Below are positions 59,703-64,000 of a stretch of 64,000 bases of DNA, piece by piece. The notes beneath the pieces were generated by a model that was given only the letters and a program-made list of their open reading frames with translations, was not told the DNA's origin and did no database searches. How positions within the stretch are numbered: the first letter of the stretch is position 1; each line of letters opens with the position of its first letter. Source of the stretch: Amycolatopsis deserti. Lineage in GTDB: Bacteria > Actinomycetota > Actinomycetes > Mycobacteriales > Pseudonocardiaceae. Where the stretch lies: positions 434,001-498,000 of the forward strand of contig NZ_BNAU01000003.1 of assembly GCF_014653945.1 (NCBI RefSeq), in the 5' to 3' direction. A program made the translations under genes and the position numbers.

Positions 59703-60760
59703 CACTGCCCCCTTGCCTGTGCCAGTTCGTTGGGCCTGCCGATGTCCTGCCAGTCGTCGCTGAGGGGCCACAGCGCCACCTTTTCGCCGCGGCGCAGGCA
59801 GTCTTCGAACAGGTGCGTGATGGGGAACTCCTGGTCCGCCGGGATGCGGTCGAGCAGGACCGGGTCCAGCGTGTAGATGCCGGCGTTCACCGGCCATTCC
59901 TGCGTCGGTTTCTCGACGATCTGCGTGAGCCGGTTCCGGTCGGACTTCAGCACACCGAACGGCACCTCGTGGTGGTACCTGCTCGTCGCGATCGTCGCGA
60001 CGGCCTGCTCCCGCCGGTGCGCCTCGAGCAGCTTGCCGACCGAGAAGTTGGTGACCAGGTCGCCGTTCATGACCAGCAGCGGGTGCTGGGCCCGGTAGCC
60101 GAGGTCGCCGAGCAGCCGCAGCGCGCCGCCGGTACCCAGCGGCAGGTCGGGGTCCTCGCGCAGGTACTCGATGCTGCACCCGAGGTGCCCGCCGTCGCCG
60201 AAATGTTTCTCGATGACGTTCGCCAGGTAGTTCACCGAGAGGAATATCTTCTCCACCCCGGACCCGACGAGATGCAGCACCAGCCGTTCCAGAATGGGAC
60301 GTCCGGCGACGGTCAGCATCGGTTTGGGAATCGTATTGGTCAGGGGCGCCAAACGGGTTCCCTTGCCGCCCGCCATGATCACGGCCCAGTTCGGCAGTTT
60401 CGGCACCCCGATGATCCGCCGTTCGACGTGCAGGCCGACCACCCGGTTCCCGGAGTCGACCACCGGGATGTTGCGAACTCCCAGCGCACGCATGAGATCC
60501 AGGACCGCGGCCCGGTCGGCGGCCTGGCTCGCCGTCGCACGCCAGGGGCGGACCAGGGGTGCGATCGGATCGTCCAGCGACACGCCGTTCAGGAGTCCGC
60601 GGCGCAGGTCCTGTTCGGAAACCGCACCGACCAACCGGTAGTCGTCATCCACCACGAAAACGTCGCTCAGATCGTTCATGTCGACTACGGTGAACGCGTC
60701 GCGAATTGAGGCGTTCGAACAAAGCAACAGGTCCGACAAGCACATCGTTCGTCCGTTCAT
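59702..60760 (-). CDS. CBS-domain sugar-phosphate nucleotidyltransferase, PtmE-like
   Basis: The 352-residue protein has two CBS motifs (about 1-115: NASIRDAF, VFVVDDDYRLVGAVSEQDLRRG, VRNIPVVDSGNRVVGLH). A nucleotidyltransferase domain follows, with VIMAGGKGTRLAPLTNTIPK (NTP site), FGDGGHLGCSIEYLRED and LPLGTGGALRLLGDLG. This is the PtmE architecture, a GlcN-1-P guanylyltransferase supplying GDP-sugar to the legionaminate pathway. It could supply the LegB-like enzyme, though it is a separate unit and the nucleotide is not determined. Confidence 0.82.
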   Translation of the reverse strand: MNGRTMCLSDLLLCSNASIRDAFTVVDMNDLSDVFVVDDDYRLVGAVSEQDLRRGLLNGVSLDDPIAPLVRPWRATASQAADRAAVLDLMRALGVRNIPVVDSGNRVVGLHVERRIIGVPKLPNWAVIMAGGKGTRLAPLTNTIPKPMLTVAGRPILERLVLHLVGSGVEKIFLSVNYLANVIEKHFGDGGHLGCSIEYLREDPDLPLGTGGALRLLGDLGYRAQHPLLVMNGDLVTNFSVGKLLEAHRREQAVATIATSRYHHEVPFGVLKSDRNRLTQIVEKPTQEWPVNAGIYTLDPVLLDRIPADQEFPITHLFEDCLRRGEKVALWPLSDDWQDIGRPNELAQARGQ

Positions 60761-60959
60761 CGTTGACTCGACCGAGGGGGACGCGATCCAGGGTTTCCCA
60801 GGTCAAAAGCTCGCAGCCAGGGGACGAGTTCACCCAGGAGGCAGCCGGCCGACGCCGGGGGCGCAAAACAGATGAAAGCGTGCGCGAAACGTACGGTGCG
60901 GGGGCCAGGGGCGGAGCTACGGTCGTGGCCCAATCGGCGGAAGCAGGAGCCTGAGGATC

Positions 60960-62339
60960 ATGGAAGTGGACCTGAACCAGCCCATCTCGCAGCTCATCCG
61001 GGCCGCTCGGCGGGAGCGGAAGCTCAGCCAGTACACCCTGGCGCGCGAACTGGCGACCGTGTCGGGGCGGCCGACCGTCACGCGCGATCTGGTCGCCCGG
61101 TGGGAACGTGGGCACCAGATCCCGAGACTGGGCACGCGACGATGGCTGTCCGTCGTCCTGCAGGTGCCCCAGGAGCGGCTCGACCAGGCCGCCGCGGCGG
61201 CTCGGAGACGCAACCGGCTCGGGCACGCCGTCGTCACCGACAACGCGCCCGCCACCCCCGGTCCGGCCCGCCGCGCGCAGGGCACCCCGGCCCTCCTCCC
61301 GGTCTTCCGGTCGCGCGTGCAGGCCGGCATCCTCGCCGCGACGCTGCTCAACCCCGACCGCTCGTTCAGCCTCACCGAACTGGCCGAGCACTCCGGCAGC
61401 TCGCTGGCCTCGGTGGACAAGGAGAACAAGCTCCTGGAGAAGGCCGGCATCCTGACCAGCCGCCGCGAGGGCACGATCCGGCTGATGCGCGCGTCCGGGG
61501 ACGGGCCGCTCGCGCGCCCGCTGGCCGAACTGCTCCGCCTCACCTACGGCGTCCCCCAGATCATCGGCGAGGAGTTCGGCTGCGTGCGCGGCGTGGTGCG
61601 CATCCTGGTCGGCGGCGTGTGGGCCGACCGGTTCGCCGGCATCCCCGGCCCCGCGCCGGAGAGCATCGAACTGCTGGTCTCCCTCCAGCCCGGCGTCGCG
61701 GCCGACGAGCAGGCCCTGCACATCGCCGCGCGGCGCGCCGAGCAGCGGCTCAAGCGTCCGGTGAGCTTCTCGCTCGCCGCGCCCGAGCGTGGTCTGGACG
61801 GCCTGCAGATCCCGCGGCAGCGGCCCGGGCACCCGGTCGTCGAGATCGCCCCGATCCCGCCCCGGCAGGCACCGCTGACCTCGGGCGTCGGGCTCAACGG
61901 GCACGACGTCGTCCTGCAGCTGGTGCGCGCCGGTCACCTCGACCTGGTCGGCGGTCCGGCCGCCAACGGCCAACCGTTCCTGGACCTCGCGGCCAAGCAC
62001 ATCTCCTCGGCCGAGCGGCTCGCGGAGGTCTCGCCGGACTCGGCGTTCCTGCTGCTGGCCAAGTCCGCGCAGCTGATCGGCGCCGGCCTGCTCGCCCGGC
62101 AGGGGCTGCGGCCCGCGCTGTCCGCGCCGGAGCAGGTGGTCGGGACGGTCGTGGCGGCCCAGTTCGGGCACCAGTTCTCGCAGATCGAGCTGCTCCGCCA
62201 GCGCGCGAAGGAACTGGACATGCCGACCAGCCGGGACAGCCACATCCTGCCGTCGGAGGCCAAGACCTACCTCGGCACCGTGCGCACGCTGCTCGCCGCG
62301 GCGCGGGAGGTCGCGGGCAAGCTCGCGCTGTTCCACTGA
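60960..62339 (+). CDS. XRE regulator with winged-helix and nucleotidyltransferase-like domains
   Basis: The 459-residue protein has an N-terminal XRE helix-turn-helix (about 5-70: QLIRAARRERKLSQYTLARE, LVARWERGHQIPRLGTRRW). A second winged-helix segment follows (about 115-165, LTELAEHSGSSLASVDKENKLLEKAGI), then a region like MNT-type nucleotidyltransferases (VRILVGGVWADRFAGIPG). The rest is helical. It may be a sensor or toxin-antitoxin-derived regulator. It is divergent from the PtmE-like gene across about 200 bp with no clear operator. Confidence 0.7.
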   Translation: MEVDLNQPISQLIRAARRERKLSQYTLARELATVSGRPTVTRDLVARWERGHQIPRLGTRRWLSVVLQVPQERLDQAAAAARRRNRLGHAVVTDNAPATPGPARRAQGTPALLPVFRSRVQAGILAATLLNPDRSFSLTELAEHSGSSLASVDKENKLLEKAGILTSRREGTIRLMRASGDGPLARPLAELLRLTYGVPQIIGEEFGCVRGVVRILVGGVWADRFAGIPGPAPESIELLVSLQPGVAADEQALHIAARRAEQRLKRPVSFSLAAPERGLDGLQIPRQRPGHPVVEIAPIPPRQAPLTSGVGLNGHDVVLQLVRAGHLDLVGGPAANGQPFLDLAAKHISSAERLAEVSPDSAFLLLAKSAQLIGAGLLARQGLRPALSAPEQVVGTVVAAQFGHQFSQIELLRQRAKELDMPTSRDSHILPSEAKTYLGTVRTLLAAAREVAGKLALFH

Positions 62340-62443
62340 TCGGGTTCGAAACGCAACCGAGACCGGGGCGGCGAAACGAAAATGTCGGTGCCTGCGGCTA
62401 ACCTCGCAGCAAGTGGACGACCACCTCGCTGTGGAGGTGCGTG

Positions 62444-63205
62444 ATGGCGGTTCTGCGGACGGTCGCGGGCGAGATCGCGAGCGTGGTGACGCACGCGGTG
62501 CGGTACCCGGCGGGCATCGGGCGGCGCTGGGCGATCCACCCCGTCCGCGGGGATGTGCCGGCGCCGGTGCCGGGCCGCCCGCTGGTGGTGCTGCCCGGTC
62601 TGGCGGACAACACCGCGATCTTCACCGACCTGAAGGTCGCACTGGACCGCTGCGGCGCCGGGCCGGTGGTCTCGTTCAGCTACAGCCTGCTGCTGCGCGA
62701 TGTCCGGTCCGCGGCGGCGCGGCTGGCCGAGCAGATCGAGCAGCTGTGCGAGGTCACCGGCGCGGCGAAGGTCGACCTGGTGGGCCACAGCCTGGGCGGC
62801 CTCATCGCCCGGTACTACGTGCAGCGGCTCGGCGGGCACGAGCGGGTCGACACCGTGGTCACCGTCGGCACGCCGCACGGCGGCACGGTCGCGGCCTGGC
62901 TGTTCTCACCGATCCCGCTGGCCCGGCAGCTGCGCCCGGGCAGCGACCTGCTGACCGAGCTGAACCGGCCCGCGCCGGGCTGCACGACGAAGTTCGTCAC
63001 GTTCTCCAGCGACGGCGACGAGCTGGTGCTGCCCAGCAGGCACGGCCGGATCGAGCATCCCGACCTCGAGGTGCGCAACGTGGTGCTGCCCGGGGTCGGT
63101 CACCTGGCGCTCGCCGCGCACCGCCAGGTCGTGGAGGAGATCTGCGCGCTGTTCGGGCCCGTCGCCGCTCCCGACGACGGGGAGACACTCACCCAGTCGG
63201 CCTGA
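62444..63205 (+). CDS. Lipase/triacylglycerol-lipase-like alpha/beta hydrolase
   Basis: The 253-residue hydrolase has the lipase nucleophile elbow LVGHSLGGLIARYYVQRL, an upstream oxyanion motif VVLPGLADNTAIF, VVTVGTPHGGTVAAWLF, the acid DGDELVLPSR and the His in PGVGHLALAAHR. This is the pattern of lipase-type esterases. No clear signal peptide is seen. GGAGG is better spaced to the ATG at 62444 than to the GTG at 62441. The substrate is unknown. Confidence 0.8.
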   Translation: MAVLRTVAGEIASVVTHAVRYPAGIGRRWAIHPVRGDVPAPVPGRPLVVLPGLADNTAIFTDLKVALDRCGAGPVVSFSYSLLLRDVRSAAARLAEQIEQLCEVTGAAKVDLVGHSLGGLIARYYVQRLGGHERVDTVVTVGTPHGGTVAAWLFSPIPLARQLRPGSDLLTELNRPAPGCTTKFVTFSSDGDELVLPSRHGRIEHPDLEVRNVVLPGVGHLALAAHRQVVEEICALFGPVAAPDDGETLTQSA

Positions 63206-63466
63206 CGGCGGCCTGAAAACCGCTGGTCACAGCCGACAAGTCGATGCACGGCCGAATCGTGGGTGCTCGACGAACTCGCCCGTGCACGCTCGCCCTGGCT
63301 GCCGCGCGGCGGTTCGAGCGGGTGGTGACGGTCGACGCTACACCCGCGACGACCTGGCCGAACACGTGCGGACCGCGCACAGCACCTTCCGGTGTTCGAG
63401 ATCGTGGACGCGTGCCAGAAGCGGGTCTAGGCAGACCGCGCGGGAGCCTGCTGTACCCTTCTCAGC
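63206..63466. other. Intergenic stretch without a supported gene
   Basis: Between the lipase and tRNA-Ser there are only short frames with no motif and no ribosome-binding site. I see no repeat or attachment-site pair; the tRNA promoter presumably lies near its right end. Confidence 0.5.
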
Positions 63467-63553
63467 GGAGGATTGGCCGAGCGGCCTAAGGCGCACGATT
63501 GGAAATCGTGTTGGGTGTAACAGCCCTCACGGGTTCGAATCCCGTATCCTCCG
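63467..63553 (+). tRNA. tRNA-Ser (anticodon GGA)
   Basis: The 87 nt sequence folds as a type II tRNA. The acceptor stem is GGAGGAT/ATCCTCC with discriminator G. The D arm and the anticodon stem ACGATT/AATCGT enclose GGA at 63501-63503. A long variable arm and the T-arm CGGGTTCGAATCCCG follow. The CCA end is not encoded. It reads UCC (and UCU by wobble) serine codons. Confidence 0.95.
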
Positions 63554-63653
63554 CTCTTCCGACAGACGCCGGGCACCTCCAGGGGCCCGGCGTTCTGCGT
63601 TGTTGAGCCGTTCAGTGGAGCGTGGGCCAGCCGGAACGGGGAACTCGACTGGC

Positions 63654-63914
63654 ATGGGTGAGGACGAGGACGCGCCCGAAGACGAACTCAAGTACCTCCC
63701 CGCGCTCTGGCGGTGGACGTACGAGAGCTACTGGCGCCTGGCGTTGAGCGTCGCGCTGGTGATGGTTGTCGCGTACCTCGGCCGCGTGGGGTTCGAGTAC
63801 CTGGAGGGCAACCCACGGCCGTGGACCGGAGGATCGTTCGTCACCGCCGTCGTCTTCGGGCTCGTCAGCGCTGTCGCTGCTTGGTGGGGCCATCCACTCC
63901 GGCGTCGCGGCTGA
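63654..63914 (+). CDS. Small two-helix membrane protein
   Basis: The 86-residue protein has an acidic start (MGEDEDAPEDELKYLPALW), an aromatic-rich stretch (WRWTYESYW) and a first membrane helix (LALSVALVMVVAYLGRV). A second helix (FVTAVVFGLVSAVAAWW) and a basic end complete it. I do not recognise a family. It follows tRNA-Ser by 100 bp. The remaining 86 bases of the window show nothing further. Confidence 0.6.
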   Translation: MGEDEDAPEDELKYLPALWRWTYESYWRLALSVALVMVVAYLGRVGFEYLEGNPRPWTGGSFVTAVVFGLVSAVAAWWGHPLRRRG

Positions 63915-64000
63915 CCCGGCCGTGTGAACCACCTCCGCACTTCACCCGGATGCACCAGTGACCAGGCTCATGCTCGCCTCCGCTCTACCGATAGTTTGTT

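Noticed and set aside
60645..62336. A 563-codon open frame on the minus strand opposite the XRE regulator, and similar long antisense frames elsewhere (for example opposite the multicopper oxidase and opposite the epimerase at 35.4 kb)
   Set aside because: They are low-complexity Arg/Pro/Gly/Gln/His-rich translations of the complementary strand, have no domain motifs and lack ribosome-binding sites; the sense genes have clear families.
63206..63466. Decayed gene between lipase and tRNA-Ser
   Set aside because: Fragments such as a DDLAEHVRTAH-like string appear in one frame, but no family could be recognised and no continuous frame with a start exists.
63467..63553. tRNA-Ser as the insertion point of a mobile island
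   Set aside because: No duplicated tRNA 3' end, integrase or transposase was found in the window, so there is no direct support for site-specific integration.

Overview
The window is very GC-rich, actinobacterial DNA. GTG starts, genes overlapping as ATGA/GTGA/TGATG, probable leaderless promoters, F420-type enzymes, CGNR regulators, Methyltransf_19 and DUF5988 all fit a Pseudonocardiales-like actinomycete such as Amycolatopsis. That placement rests on gene content and has not been tested by phylogeny.

Left part (1-16 kb): single genes and small units of general metabolism and regulation. These are a DUF445 fragment, an aminotransferase, an ECF sigma factor beside a secreted repeat protein, the YczR/YczE regulator-membrane pair, an HTH/Clp-N pair facing a PP2C-like protein, a multicopper oxidase, a CGNR regulator facing a fluoroacetate-dehalogenase-like hydrolase, a TetR regulator facing an F420-type reductase, and a phosphoribosyltransferase/hydrolase pair. 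Several divergent promoters carry clear inverted-repeat operators. A convergent gap at 3.2-3.5 kb holds six successive perfect stem-loops.

Middle left (16-26 kb): a lipoprotein-like GH3 glycosidase, then a minus-strand group made of a tryptophanase-type lyase, an AraC regulator, an XRE regulator and a B12-binding radical SAM protein. An EAL-CBS-GGDEF protein, a mini-GntR, a GNAT-like protein and AraC regulators follow.

Island (about 26-59.4 kb): five tightly packed transcription units around an IclR regulator. A minus-strand catabolic operon (27.1-33.5 kb) encodes a GSAM-like aminotransferase, RidA, an M81 metallopeptidase, a fumarylacetoacetase-fold hydrolase and a glycolate-oxidase-type GlcD/GlcF pair. 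A second minus operon (34.6-37.6 kb) encodes a threonine-synthase-like PLP enzyme, an NAD-dependent epimerase and a PtmA-like SDR. A plus operon (38.0-45.8 kb) encodes a complete peptide-type ABC importer, a Gfo/Idh/MocA oxidoreductase and a zinc-less MDR dehydrogenase. A long minus run (45.8-59.4 kb) combines an AstE-type deacylase, two condensation-fold acyltransferases, a CoA-transferase, an MFS exporter and LegB-, LegC- and LegG-like enzymes of diamino-sugar synthesis, with an aldo/keto reductase, a Gfo/Idh/MocA protein and two PtmA-like SDRs. A PtmE-like CBS-nucleotidyltransferase with a DUF5988 partner lies just outside (59.5-60.8 kb). Sites of the form TGAAA-N6-TTTCA, an IclR-family type of palindrome, precede several of these units.

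Working model (inference): the island makes and exports an acylated diamino-deoxy-sugar-like small molecule, and takes up and degrades the same or a related molecule. It has nearly all legionaminic-acid pathway companions but no visible LegI (NeuB), LegF or LegH. The right end holds an XRE/nucleotidyltransferase-like regulator, a lipase-like hydrolase, tRNA-Ser(GGA) and a small membrane protein.
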